A stretch of 64,000 nucleotides of DNA, from positions 233,893 through 297,892 of the forward strand of contig NZ_NTUP01000013.1 of assembly GCF_002561455.1 (NCBI RefSeq). The letters are read 5' to 3'. This stretch comes from Bacillus sp. AFS015802 (GTDB lineage Bacteria > Bacillota > Bacilli > Bacillales > Bacillaceae_B). Shown piece by piece: positions 1 to 8,642 of this stretch. The notes beneath the pieces are model-generated. The model worked only from the letters and a program-made list of their open reading frames with translations, had not been told where the DNA came from and did not search any database. The position numbers and the translations under genes are program-made. Position 1 is the first letter of the stretch. Every line of letters starts with the position of its first letter.

Positions 1-20
1 CTTCCGCTCCAATCAACTTT
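1..20. repeat. Possible edge of a Bacillaceae intergenic repeat
   Basis: The first bases (CTTCCGCTCCAATCAAC) look like one end of a repetitive intergenic sequence that I recall from many Bacillaceae genomes, where it continues into a GC-rich stretch containing ACTCCTGCGGGA. The window starts here, so the rest of the element cannot be seen. The identification rests on memory of the family end and is tentative. Confidence 0.3.
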
Positions 21-131
21 AAAGGTTAAACTTATTACTATTTACAACCAAAATCCTTAAATATGACATCTTTTGAAAGTGTACAATGCAGAATTCACTT
101 TTTTTCATATTATAAGACTCTATAATGACAG

Positions 132-239
132 CCTAATAATTAGGTAAGCGTAACTGCCCAGACTCCATTTGGTCTGAGCATGGTCCACCAGCTGAACAGG
201 CATCCTACACTTCCAATACAAATTAATAAATCTGCTCAG
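132..239 (-). other. Small hairpins in the rseP downstream spacer
   Basis: The 264 bases before the rseP stop codon hold no convincing gene. They contain a 13-base palindrome CCTAATAATTAGG (132-144), a 5-bp stem CAGAC/GTCTG (159-163 with 172-176), and a longer-range 7-bp pairing CTGAGCA (174-180) with TGCTCAG (233-239). In related genomes the next gene is proS, so this could be an rseP 3' region or a proS leader. No U-run follows the stems, so they are not called a terminator. Confidence 0.3.
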
Positions 240-264
240 TACATCCATTAAAGGAAAACTACTT

Positions 265-1521
265 TTATAAGAAAAATCTTTGTATGTCATTCCATGTGAC
301 GACGAGCATGAGGACCATGAGGAGGGCAAATCCGACGAAGTGGACCATGCCTTCCATTTGTCGATCCACAGGCTTTCCTCTTACCGCTTCCACGGCGAAG
401 AATAGAAGTCTTCCTCCATCAAGTGCTGGGATCGGTAATAGATTCATGATTCCCAGGTTGATGCTAAGGATGGCTGCCCATCGCATTAAATAGTATATTC
501 CCGATTTCGCCACTACATCTGTTGACTGATAGATCCCGACAGGTCCCGATAGGGCATCGATGGAAAATTCTCCCGACACCAGCTTTCCTAGTAATACAAA
601 AATCATTTTGGTCCATTCGTAGGTTTGCTGGGCGCTGTTCGATACGACTTTGAGCGGTGACTTCTCCACAGGACTGTGGACCCCGATGATTCCAATTTCT
701 TCCCCTTCGATTTCCTGAGGCTTCGGTGTAACAGGAATCTCAGCATTCGAGCCATTACGGTCGACATTGAATCGAAGCTCATCCCCCGGATGCTTCTGGA
801 TGATCGTCACGATATCATCCCAAGTGGAAATTTCTTTCCCGTCGATGCTCAGGACGACGTCATTCTTTTGGAGCCCTGCCTCTTTCGCTGCCCCGTCTTC
901 TGTCAATTCACCAAGGACAGGATCGTTTGTCGGAACACCTTGTAACAGGCCGACAAGGATAAAGATGAAGAAGGCCAGAATAAAATTAAATAACGGACCG
1001 GCAAAGATGGCCAGCGCCCTTTGGGGGAGGGACTTGGAAGCGAATTGTCGATCCCATGGGGCTATCTGGGTTTCTACGCCATCTTCAATGAATACAGCGT
1101 CCCTTGAAATAGAGAAGGTTTTTAAGTCTTCCCCGTCTTCCTCATATCCACGGATATGCAGTTTATGTTCAAGGTCTGCTTCTTCTACTTCAACGACACG
1201 GATATTCGGATAGCGATCTTTGTTATTCAAGACAATTTTCACAATCTTCTCGTTCTGGTCCAGTACAAGACCCACACGATGCCCTGCCTTGAGTTCCACC
1301 ATTTCCGGATCTTCCCCTGCCATTCGTACAAATCCCCCGAGAGGCAATAAGCGAATGGTGTAGGTTGTCTCATTCTTCTTATAAGAAAACACTTTAGGAC
1401 CGAATCCTATGGCAAATTCGCGGCACAGAATGCCGGCACGTTTGGCGAAAATCAAATGCCCCAGCTCGTGAAAAAATACTAAAGCACCGAAAATAACAAT
1501 AAAGGCAATCACCGTTTGCAA
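265..1521 (-). CDS. rseP: RseP/RasP site-2 zinc metalloprotease
   Basis: Intramembrane protease of regulated proteolysis, which in Bacillus cuts membrane anti-sigma factors after a first cut by another protease. The zinc motif HELGH is at residues 18-22 in the first membrane segment, a PDZ domain spans roughly 195-275, and NLLPIPALDGG (about 360-370) carries the third metal ligand. About 418 residues is normal for the family. A GTG at 1533 is in frame, but its purine run touches the codon. The TTG at 1521 has AAAGGTGG eight bases upstream and is preferred. It is the last gene of uppS-cdsA-dxr-rseP. Confidence 0.93.
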   Translation of the reverse strand: MQTVIAFIVIFGALVFFHELGHLIFAKRAGILCREFAIGFGPKVFSYKKNETTYTIRLLPLGGFVRMAGEDPEMVELKAGHRVGLVLDQNEKIVKIVLNNKDRYPNIRVVEVEEADLEHKLHIRGYEEDGEDLKTFSISRDAVFIEDGVETQIAPWDRQFASKSLPQRALAIFAGPLFNFILAFFIFILVGLLQGVPTNDPVLGELTEDGAAKEAGLQKNDVVLSIDGKEISTWDDIVTIIQKHPGDELRFNVDRNGSNAEIPVTPKPQEIEGEEIGIIGVHSPVEKSPLKVVSNSAQQTYEWTKMIFVLLGKLVSGEFSIDALSGPVGIYQSTDVVAKSGIYYLMRWAAILSINLGIMNLLPIPALDGGRLLFFAVEAVRGKPVDRQMEGMVHFVGFALLMVLMLVVTWNDIQRFFL

Positions 1522-1642
1522 ATAAAAAACCACCTTTTTAATAACCTGTTGATAACAGATTTAAATGTTAAAGTATACACGCAAAAAACATGTCCACTAT
1601 CATTCTACGTTTCAGATACTGTAAACATGCGCAGTTCCTTCC

Positions 1643-2785
1643 CTACACCCAGCTCGAAACGAGTCTTCGGGTCTGCCTGTCTATTTCATGTATGGTTTCG
1701 AGATCAGGTCTATGTATAACCTGGTGGGCACTCATAGCCTTCTCAATATATGTTTCAATATCGAGGAAGGATATTTTATTATCCAGGAACAGGGCAACGC
1801 TCGCTTCATTTGCAGCATTTAAGACCGTCGTCATACTGCCACCGATCCGTCCTGCTTCATAGGCGAAAGCGAGACACCGAAAGCGATTCAGGTCCATTTC
1901 TTCAAAATGAAGCTTTCCGATTTCGACCAAATCCAGTCTCTTTCCCTTTCTCTGAAGTCTGTCAGGAAACGTCAGGGCATATTGGATCGGCACACGCATA
2001 TCCGGTGTGCCCAGCTGTGCCATGACAGAAGAGTCGTGGAATTGTATCATCGAGTGGATGATGCTTTCTCTATGCTGTACGACGTCTATTTGATCGTAAG
2101 GAATATCAAATAACCAATGAGCCTCGATGACCTCCAGTCCTTTGTTCATCATGGAGGCTGAGTCGATGGTGATCTTCGCCCCCATTGACCAGTTTGGATG
2201 ATTCAACGCTTCATGTACCGTCACTCCAACCAATTCATCCCTTGTCCGGTCCCTGAAACTGCCACCTGATGCCGTAATGATCAACTTTTCGATATTCTTT
2301 TCCTTTTCACCTTGAAGTGCCTGGAAAATGGCGGAATGTTCACTGTCAACGGGCAGCAGTGGCGTCCCTTTTTCCCTTGCCGCTTCCATTACAAGGTGGC
2401 CGGCTGTCACCAAAGTTTCCTTATTGGCAATCGCAATCGTTTTCCCTGCCTCAATGGCTTGTAGTGTAGGGTATAAACCGACACTGCCAAGTACTGCATT
2501 CACGAGGACGTCTGCATCCTGGTGACACGCTACTTCCACAAGGCCTTCTTCCCCATGGAGAACCTTCACCTTGGAAGGGAATTCCCTGGATAATGCATCA
2601 GCATCTTCCTTGTGCTGAACAGAAACGAGCCGGGGACTGAATTCCATGATCATCTTTCTGGCTTCTTGTATATTTTTGCCAACAGACATGGCCGTTAGTT
2701 TGAATTCTTCTGGATGCTCCCGGATCACATCCAGGGTCTGAATCCCAATCGAACCCGTAGCACCCATCAAGCTGATTTTCTTCAA
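1643..2785 (-). CDS. dxr: 1-deoxy-D-xylulose 5-phosphate reductoisomerase
   Basis: Converts 1-deoxy-D-xylulose 5-phosphate to 2-C-methyl-D-erythritol 4-phosphate with NADPH, the committed step of the MEP isoprenoid pathway. The N-terminal GATGSIG is the nucleotide-binding loop; [16 protein letters not shown] (metal ligands) and ASGGSFRD are family signatures. An upstream TTG at 2803 lies before the ribosome site; GGGAGG followed by a 10-base spacer points to the TTG at 2785. This gives 380 residues starting [14 protein letters not shown], closely matching the B. subtilis start. It sits between cdsA and rseP and supplies precursors for the prenyl lipid made by UppS. Confidence 0.95.
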   Translation of the reverse strand: MKKISLMGATGSIGIQTLDVIREHPEEFKLTAMSVGKNIQEARKMIMEFSPRLVSVQHKEDADALSREFPSKVKVLHGEEGLVEVACHQDADVLVNAVLGSVGLYPTLQAIEAGKTIAIANKETLVTAGHLVMEAAREKGTPLLPVDSEHSAIFQALQGEKEKNIEKLIITASGGSFRDRTRDELVGVTVHEALNHPNWSMGAKITIDSASMMNKGLEVIEAHWLFDIPYDQIDVVQHRESIIHSMIQFHDSSVMAQLGTPDMRVPIQYALTFPDRLQRKGKRLDLVEIGKLHFEEMDLNRFRCLAFAYEAGRIGGSMTTVLNAANEASVALFLDNKISFLDIETYIEKAMSAHQVIHRPDLETIHEIDRQTRRLVSSWV

Positions 2786-2832
2786 CTGCCTCACACCTCC
2801 CAATTGAAACCTTTCACTTTTATCAGTCTACG

Positions 2833-3618
2833 TTATAACAAAAAGTGAAGAAGGGGTAATACGAATAGTAAACTATCGAATCGATCAAGCATACCACCGT
2901 GTCCTGGCAGTAAATGTCCTGAATCCTTCACTTTATAATGTCTCTTTAAGGCAGATTCCACTAAATCCCCTACTTGTCCAAAGACAGAAAGAATGGCCGT
3001 CACGATAACAAGCTTAGGGATGGACATTTCAAGGTCTGTGAAAAACGTCATGATGACTCCGACTATGACGGCACAAACAATGCCTCCAACGAAGCCTTCT
3101 ATAGTTTTATTCGGACTGATTTCAGGCCAGAGCTTCTTTTTCCCCATTGCCCTGCCGATAAAATAAGCACCGGAATCAGTTGCCCAAATGATAAATAACG
3201 CATAAAAGACAAACTGTACGCCTTCTTCCAGTCTGATTTCCATGAAGTAATAGAAACCGATCCCAACATATAAAACACTTAATAGTGAATACGCCACATC
3301 ATCGTAATTAAAACGATTCTTTGTCGCCACCGTATACGTTAAAAATAATAACACGGCCAGAAATGCCAACTCAATCTTGGAGTAACCGAAATCTGCTATG
3401 ATCCCGATTGTTTCCGTCGGAATGAGGAACACCCATAAAAGAGCGAGGGATAGTAAGCCCGGAATGGTAAAAATCCATTGCCCCCTCATCTTCAATGCTT
3501 CATATAAACTGATAGAAGCGATCAGATACATCAGAATGATGAATGGTGTTTCACCAAAAATGATGATTGGTAAAAATATTGCTGCCGCTACCACTGCGGT
3601 AATGATTCTTTGTTTCAT
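2833..3618 (-). CDS. cdsA: Phosphatidate cytidylyltransferase (CDP-diacylglycerol synthase)
   Basis: Integral membrane enzyme making CDP-diacylglycerol from phosphatidic acid and CTP, the branch point for phospholipids. Eight or so hydrophobic segments are visible, and the C-terminal family signature runs from SALKRHYKVKDSG to LLPGHGGMLDRFDS. The frame is open further upstream inside uppS, but the ATG at 3618 has GAGGAAT before it and gives a normal 261 residues (MKQRIITAVV). The ATG shares its A with the uppS TGA stop, so the two genes are probably translationally coupled. Confidence 0.94.
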   Translation of the reverse strand: MKQRIITAVVAAAIFLPIIIFGETPFIILMYLIASISLYEALKMRGQWIFTIPGLLSLALLWVFLIPTETIGIIADFGYSKIELAFLAVLLFLTYTVATKNRFNYDDVAYSLLSVLYVGIGFYYFMEIRLEEGVQFVFYALFIIWATDSGAYFIGRAMGKKKLWPEISPNKTIEGFVGGIVCAVIVGVIMTFFTDLEMSIPKLVIVTAILSVFGQVGDLVESALKRHYKVKDSGHLLPGHGGMLDRFDSLLFVLPLLHFLL

Positions 3619-4409
3619 CAGGATTCCTCGCTTTGTAACCCACCAAATCTTCTTGAACGACCTTGATATGCTTCTATGGCTTCCGTTAAATGTTCCTTGC
3701 CGAAATCCGGCCATAGTACATCTGTAAAAAAGAACTCCGTATAGGCCAATTGCCAAAGCATAAAGTTACTTAAACGGATTTCTCCACTCGTTCGAATAAG
3801 CAGGTCTGGATCTTTTAAATCTTTTGTCATCAAATAATTTGAAAATACTTCTTCATTTATTTCGTTCTCATCTAGTATTCCATTCTGCACATCTTTTAAG
3901 ACATGTTTCATGGAATCGATAATTTCTGACCGGCTGCCATAATTCAAAGCAAAGTTCAGGATAAGCCCGTCATTATGCTTTGTCGCTTCCATGGCCTTTG
4001 TAACGGCTGCCTTCGTATGATTTGGCAAGGCATCCGGTGAACCCATCATTTTCACTTGTACATTTTCTTCAACTAATTCAGGAAGAAACGTGCCTAAAAA
4101 TTCCTCTGGCAATTTCATAAGAAACTCGACTTCCATTTTAGGGCGTTTCCAGTTCTCTGTCGAAAAAGCATATAAGGTCAAGGCTTCGAGTCCCAGTTCA
4201 TTTGCCAATTTGGTGATCCTCCGAACGCACTTCATGCCTTCATGATGTCCGGCCACCCTTGGCAAAGCCCTCTTTTTGGCCCATCGCCCATTACCATCCA
4301 TAATGATTGCTATATGACCCGGAATCGGGTGTTTGAGTAGTTCTTGAAATCGACCATCCACTTCCTCTGAAGTTTGTTGTCGTTTCCATTGCTTAAGCTT
4401 GTTTAGCAT
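3618..4409 (-). CDS. uppS: Undecaprenyl diphosphate synthase (cis-prenyltransferase)
   Basis: Cytosolic enzyme that extends farnesyl-PP with isopentenyl-PP to undecaprenyl-PP, the lipid carrier for peptidoglycan and wall polymers. The first family motif IIMDGNGRWAKKR has the catalytic Asp at residue 38, and the last motif RTSGEIRLSNF is near residue 200. It has 263 residues, as usual. The start MLNKLKQWKRQQ at 4409 lies behind GGTGGAGGA with a 7-base spacer; a longer in-frame ATG at 4457 has no such site. It is the first gene of the lipid/isoprenoid group, after the frr terminator. Confidence 0.95.
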   Translation of the reverse strand: MLNKLKQWKRQQTSEEVDGRFQELLKHPIPGHIAIIMDGNGRWAKKRALPRVAGHHEGMKCVRRITKLANELGLEALTLYAFSTENWKRPKMEVEFLMKLPEEFLGTFLPELVEENVQVKMMGSPDALPNHTKAAVTKAMEATKHNDGLILNFALNYGSRSEIIDSMKHVLKDVQNGILDENEINEEVFSNYLMTKDLKDPDLLIRTSGEIRLSNFMLWQLAYTEFFFTDVLWPDFGKEHLTEAIEAYQGRSRRFGGLQSEES

Positions 4410-4452
4410 AAAAAATCCTCCACCAACAATCCAAAAAATATTTGCCCTTACT

Positions 4453-4461
4453 ATCATATCA
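4453..4461 (-). promoter_or_regulatory. Extended -10 promoter candidate for uppS
   Basis: On the minus strand TGATATGAT forms an extended -10 (TGnTATGAT) about 45 bases before the uppS start. No good -35 hexamer lies at the expected distance, which fits an extended -10 promoter but leaves the call moderate. It would drive uppS-cdsA-dxr-rseP independently of the rpsB operon. Confidence 0.42.
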
Positions 4462-4522
4462 AAAAACAGGGAAGATATCTTTAAGAAAATAGATTATGTA
4501 TATCCATATAAGCATTTGAACA

Positions 4523-4558
4523 TTTCGGTCTGGTCGTTCGCCCCGTCCCGAAAAGACC
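4523..4558 (-). other. GC-rich element with two exclusive hairpins upstream of uppS
   Basis: A GC-rich patch in an AT-rich spacer can form TTTCGG (4523-4528) with CCGAAA (4548-4553), or GGTC (4527-4530 or 4532-4535) with GACC (4555-4558). The pairings share bases, so only one forms at a time. It lies between the frr terminator and the uppS -10 candidate. Function unknown; it could be an operator or part of a longer leader. Confidence 0.35.
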
Positions 4559-4619
4559 AAAACGTTCTATCAGAGAAAAGGAAAACGATTTTGGGTTAAA
4601 GTAGAGCGTTCCTGTCCAT

Positions 4620-4679
4620 AAACAAAAACAAAGGGACCGGCCCATAAGGAATATGAGTTCACTTATTGGCCAGCCCCTT
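4620..4679 (-). terminator. Intrinsic terminator after frr
   Basis: Read on the minus strand, AAGGGGCTGGCC(A)ATAAG pairs with CTTATGGGCCGGTCCCTT over about 17 bp around a 13-base loop, followed by TGTTTTTGTTT. Two of the pairs are G-U wobbles only in the minus-strand RNA, which fits transcription of frr. It closes rpsB-tsf-pyrH-frr. Confidence 0.85.
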
Positions 4680-4698
4680 AGGATTCGTTTATGAAAGA

Positions 4699-5255
4699 TT
4701 AAACTTCCAGCATTTCTTGTTCTTTATCTTTTGCGATGTTATCGATCTTGACGATGCTTTCGTCGGTTGCTTTTTGAACATCATCAGAGTATCCACGAAG
4801 ATCATCTTCAGTGATGTCGCCGTTTTTCTCTTTTTTCTTAAGTTCATCGTTGGCATCGCGGCGGATATTCCGGATGGCGACCTTGGCATCTTCGGCTTCT
4901 TTTTTCACAAGCTTTACAAGTTCCTTACGGCGCTCTTCCGTTAAAGCAGGTACGACGATACGGATGATATTCCCATCACTTGTCGGCGTGATCCCAAGAT
5001 CTGACTTCATGATCGCCTTTTCAATATCTCCCAAAGCCGATTTGTCGTAAGGCTGTATGACAAGCATGCGGGCTTCAGGAATCGAAATACCTGCTAATTG
5101 ATTGACCGGTGTCGGTGCACCATAGTAATCAACATTGATCTTATCCAGCAGTGATGCGTTAGCTCTACCCGCGCGGATACTTGCTAACTCACGAGAAAAT
5201 GTTTGAATGGCTTTTGTCATTCTTTCCTTTGCATTTGCAATGATCGTACTTGGCA

Positions 5256-5256
<1 letters not shown>
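4699..5256 (-). CDS. frr: Ribosome recycling factor
   Basis: Acts with EF-G to split the post-termination ribosome. The 185-residue protein is collinear with B. subtilis Frr: an N-terminal helix with [15 protein letters not shown], a small beta domain with [30 protein letters not shown], and the long C-terminal helices from [19 protein letters not shown] onward. The ATG overlaps the pyrH TAA by one base (TAATG) and is preceded by GGGGGAAA. It is the last gene of rpsB-tsf-pyrH-frr. Confidence 0.96.
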
Positions 5257-6041
<785 letters not shown>

Positions 6042-6068
6042 CTAAGAATTGTTTAACTTTAGCTGTTC

Positions 6069-6950
6069 TTATTTGTTTACTTGGTTCATTACTTCTTCAG
6101 CGAAGTTTTCTTGACGCTTCTCAAGACCTTCTCCTACTTCGTAACGCGTGAAATCAGTCAAAGTAGCTTTATTTGCTTCAAGGTATTGACGTACTTTTTG
6201 ATCTGGATTCTTAACGAATGTTTGATCTAAGATACAGATATCCTCAAAGTATTTCCCAAGACGGCCTTCCACCATTTTTTCAACGATGTTTTCAGGCTTT
6301 CCTTCGTTTAATGCTTGTTGCTTAAGCACTTCACGCTCACGCTCTACTTCTTCTGCAGAAACTTGATCACGTGACACATACTTAGGATTCAATGCTGCAG
6401 CATGCATGGCAACATCTTTCGCGACGCTTGCATCAGTAGTGCCTTCAACTACTGTAAGTACCGCGATGCGGCCACCCATGTGAAGGTATTCACCGAACGC
6501 AGCGTTATCACCTTTTGTACGGATTTCAAAACGGCGAAGCGTGATTTTTTCTCCGATTTTTGCGATGGCAGCATTGATGAATTCATTTACAGTTGAACCA
6601 TTAGCCATTTTTTGCTCAAGTGCTTCTTCAACAGATGCAGGCTTGTTTGCAAGAAGGTGGTCAGATAGTTCTTTAACAAGGTTTTGGAAGTTTTCGTTTT
6701 TCGCAACGAAATCTGTTTCTGCGTTCACTTCAAGGATGATTGCAGTGTTTCCTTCACTTGCGATGTAAGTAGTACCTTCTGCTGCGATACGATCAGCTTT
6801 TTTAGCGGCTTTTGCAATTCCTTTTTCACGTAGGAAGTCAATTGCTTTGTCCATATCTCCGTCAGTTTCTGTTAACGCTTTTTTACAATCCATCATTCCA
6901 GCGCCAGTTTTTTCACGAAGTTCTTTAACCATTTGTGCAGTAATTGCCAT
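6069..6950 (-). CDS. tsf: Translation elongation factor Ts
   Basis: Nucleotide exchange factor that recycles EF-Tu-GDP. The UBA-like N-terminus ([22 protein letters not shown] region), the [10 protein letters not shown] motif near residue 80 and the dimerisation core with [12 protein letters not shown] are all present. [11 protein letters not shown] at 6950 follows AGGAGG with normal spacing and gives 293 residues; the extra 14 codons to 6992 are upstream of the ribosome site. It is cotranscribed with rpsB through a partial terminator and a hairpin-containing spacer. Confidence 0.96.
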   Translation of the reverse strand: MAITAQMVKELREKTGAGMMDCKKALTETDGDMDKAIDFLREKGIAKAAKKADRIAAEGTTYIASEGNTAIILEVNAETDFVAKNENFQNLVKELSDHLLANKPASVEEALEQKMANGSTVNEFINAAIAKIGEKITLRRFEIRTKGDNAAFGEYLHMGGRIAVLTVVEGTTDASVAKDVAMHAAALNPKYVSRDQVSAEEVEREREVLKQQALNEGKPENIVEKMVEGRLGKYFEDICILDQTFVKNPDQKVRQYLEANKATLTDFTRYEVGEGLEKRQENFAEEVMNQVNK

Positions 6951-6980
6951 AGTGGGTTTCCTCCTTAGTTTGACTATGTA

Positions 6981-7007
6981 GACTTTGATCACCGTTTGGT
7001 GAAAGTC
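6981..7007 (-). other. Hairpin in the tsf leader
   Basis: On the minus strand GACTTT (7007-7002) and CACC pair with GGTG and AAAGTC (6986-6981), with a 4-base loop and a 3-base bulge, just before the tsf ribosome site. No U-run follows, so it is not a terminator. It may affect tsf translation or mRNA stability. Confidence 0.4.
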
Positions 7008-7055
7008 ATAAAATTTACTGCCTCTGTAGTAGAGTGCAGTAGATGTGAATACTCT

Positions 7056-7096
7056 TTAAAAAAAGGTGATAAGGGTAAGCCCTCTTATCACCTTTC
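7056..7096 (-). terminator. Intrinsic terminator between rpsB and tsf
   Basis: The minus strand reads AAAGGTGATAAG, then GGG and CCC, then CTTATCACCTTT, a stem of about 15 bp with one bulged A, followed directly by TTTTTTT. Since tsf continues in the same direction without an obvious strong promoter, it probably acts as an attenuating terminator that keeps S2 mRNA more abundant than tsf-pyrH-frr. Confidence 0.85.
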
Positions 7097-7101
7097 ATTC
7101 A

Positions 7102-7809
7102 TTACTCAGCTGCTACAGCTGCTTCTTCACCTTGCTTAGCTTCTAGGATAGCGTCAGCCATTTTACCTGTAAGAAGCTTTACTGCACGGATTGCATCGTC
7201 ATTCGCAGGAATGACAACATCGATTTCATCCGGATCACAGTTTGTATCAACGATACCCACGATAGGGATATGAAGTTTACGCGCTTCAGCTACAGCGATA
7301 CGCTCTTTACGAGGGTCGATGATGAATAATGCATCAGGTAGCGTGTTCATATCTTTGATTCCGCCTAAGAATTTAACTAAGCGTTCATGTTCTTTTTTAA
7401 GTTGTACTACTTCTTTCTTCGGAAGTACTTCAAACGTTCCGTCTTCTTCCATCTTCTCGATGTTTTTAAGACGTGTAATACGTTTTTGGATTGTTTCGAA
7501 GTTTGTAAGTGTTCCACCTAACCAACGTTGGTTGATGTAGTACATACCAGCACGTTCTGCTTCTTCTTTAACAGACTCTTGTGCTTGTTTCTTTGTTCCA
7601 ACGAAAAGAACTTTACCGCCGTTACCAGCTAATTCTTTCACGAAGTTATAAGCTTCTTCAACCTTTTTAACTGTTTTTTGAAGGTCGATGATGTAAATGC
7701 CGTTACGCTCAGTGAAGATGTATCTCTTCATTTTTGGGTTCCAACGGCGAGTTTGGTGTCCGAAATGTACACCAGCTTCTAGCAATTGTTTCATAGAAAT
7801 TACTGACAT
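7102..7809 (-). CDS. rpsB: 30S ribosomal protein S2
   Basis: Small-subunit protein S2, 235 residues. It has the typical N-terminus [22 protein letters not shown], the [15 protein letters not shown] stretch and the conserved [15 protein letters not shown] and [21 protein letters not shown] segments. The ATG lies behind TTTAGGAGGAA. A strong promoter and a structured leader of about 115 bases precede it, and an attenuating terminator follows. Confidence 0.97.
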   Translation of the reverse strand: MSVISMKQLLEAGVHFGHQTRRWNPKMKRYIFTERNGIYIIDLQKTVKKVEEAYNFVKELAGNGGKVLFVGTKKQAQESVKEEAERAGMYYINQRWLGGTLTNFETIQKRITRLKNIEKMEEDGTFEVLPKKEVVQLKKEHERLVKFLGGIKDMNTLPDALFIIDPRKERIAVAEARKLHIPIVGIVDTNCDPDEIDVVIPANDDAIRAVKLLTGKMADAILEAKQGEEAAVAAE

Positions 7810-7863
7810 GTGTGTTTCCTCCTAAATGGTTTTTGTTTTCTCCTCCGTTTCCGTCATCTTGTA

Positions 7864-7897
7864 GTAGAAACTATTCAACTTAAATAGCACCATCTAC
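7864..7897 (-). promoter_or_regulatory. Structured leader of rpsB (candidate)
   Basis: Between the promoter and rpsB the RNA can fold into nested stems: GTAGA/TCTAC outside and CTATT/AATAG inside, around TAAGTTG. A second small hairpin GTGT-TATT-ACAC lies nearer the transcription start. Ribosomal protein operons often carry autogenous leader structures, but I know of no established S2 leader in Bacillus, so the role is inferred. Confidence 0.4.
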
Positions 7898-7932
7898 CTC
7901 AATCGAGAAACGTGTGTAATAACACCATGAAT

Positions 7933-7961
7933 ACTATAGCATACCTGCTTCAGCCAATCAA
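7933..7961 (-). promoter_or_regulatory. Strong SigA promoter for rpsB-tsf-pyrH-frr
   Basis: The -35 TTGATT (7961-7956), a 17-base spacer and the -10 TATAGT (7938-7933), preceded by TG to give an extended -10 (TGcTATAGT), match the vegetative consensus well. The -35 begins eight bases after the swrB stop codon, so rpsB starts independently of the motility operon. Confidence 0.82.
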
Positions 7962-7968
7962 GGACTTC

Positions 7969-8490
7969 CTACATGATTTGACGAAATTTTAGCAGCAGCT
8001 CGATTTCTGTCTTACCTTTCCCAACAGATTTAGCTATTTCTTCGATTGACATCCCCTTTTTCTTCATAGAGATGACCTGTTGAATAAGTGGATCTTGATC
8101 CGGTTCCACCGGCATTTCAACCCCTCGGTCGGTGAGTACCGTTTTATCTTCATGCATCTGTTGATAAGCTTGTGAAGCGCGTTTATAACCTGTACCCGTC
8201 CATTTTGTGGTCTTTGTATACTGGGGAGAATCATGCTGATCATTCTCTTCAGTTGGGCGAGCCACCTGTTTGCTTTTATAATCCTGTGTTTTAAAACTTC
8301 GTATGAATTCATCGTTTTGTTCTTTCATCTCGACCAAATATGTTGAAATGACATCTTCCATTTCAGCAAGGATCTTTTTTTGATCTTTTTCCATGTTTAG
8401 AAAACGATTTTGCCTTGAGTATAAAATGACGACCGAAAGCAAGGAAATGATATTGAGAAGAAAGGATATAAAAAGCAGGAACGTAACCAT
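7969..8490 (-). CDS. swrB: SwrB (YlxL) swarming motility protein
   Basis: Small membrane-anchored protein at the end of the fla/che operon. In B. subtilis SwrB promotes flagellar type III export activation and SigD-dependent motility. The 173-residue protein has one N-terminal membrane segment (about 3-24), a polar low-complexity middle rich in K, Q and T, and a C-terminal helix-turn-helix-like stretch MSIEEIAKSVGKGKTEIELL, the conserved part of the family. The N-terminal two thirds are poorly conserved, as is usual. A terminator separates it from sigD. Confidence 0.8.
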   Translation of the reverse strand: MVTFLLFISFLLNIISLLSVVILYSRQNRFLNMEKDQKKILAEMEDVISTYLVEMKEQNDEFIRSFKTQDYKSKQVARPTEENDQHDSPQYTKTTKWTGTGYKRASQAYQQMHEDKTVLTDRGVEMPVEPDQDPLIQQVISMKKKGMSIEEIAKSVGKGKTEIELLLKFRQIM

Positions 8491-8554
8491 GTCATCACCT
8501 TCGTTTGTTTGATTTCACTTCATGTTTTACCATTTCCGATTATTCCGGAGAAGT

Positions 8555-8592
8555 AAAAGGACTGCTCCCATCAGTATGTTCAGGGACAGTCC
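8555..8592 (-). terminator. Terminator between sigD and swrB
   Basis: The minus strand reads GGACTGTCCC, a 13-base loop, then GGGAGCAGTCC followed by TTTTAC. The stem is 10 bp with one bulged G. The short U-run suggests partial termination. It belongs to the GGGACTG/CAGTCCC stem group seen elsewhere in the window. Confidence 0.65.
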
Positions 8593-8642
8593 ATCAGTCG
8601 ATAGTTTCAGGGTCCTTTTAGATATATTCATCTACACATTAT

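Noticed and set aside
176..200. Possible T-box core (GGTGGACC on the minus strand) before a presumed proS
   Set aside because: The core should read AGGGTGGNACCGCG; here one base is missing and the flanks do not fit, and no terminator/antiterminator pair is seen.
1534..1642. TGAAAC pattern as an ECF sigma promoter before rseP
   Set aside because: No matching CGTA/CGTC -10 at the required distance.
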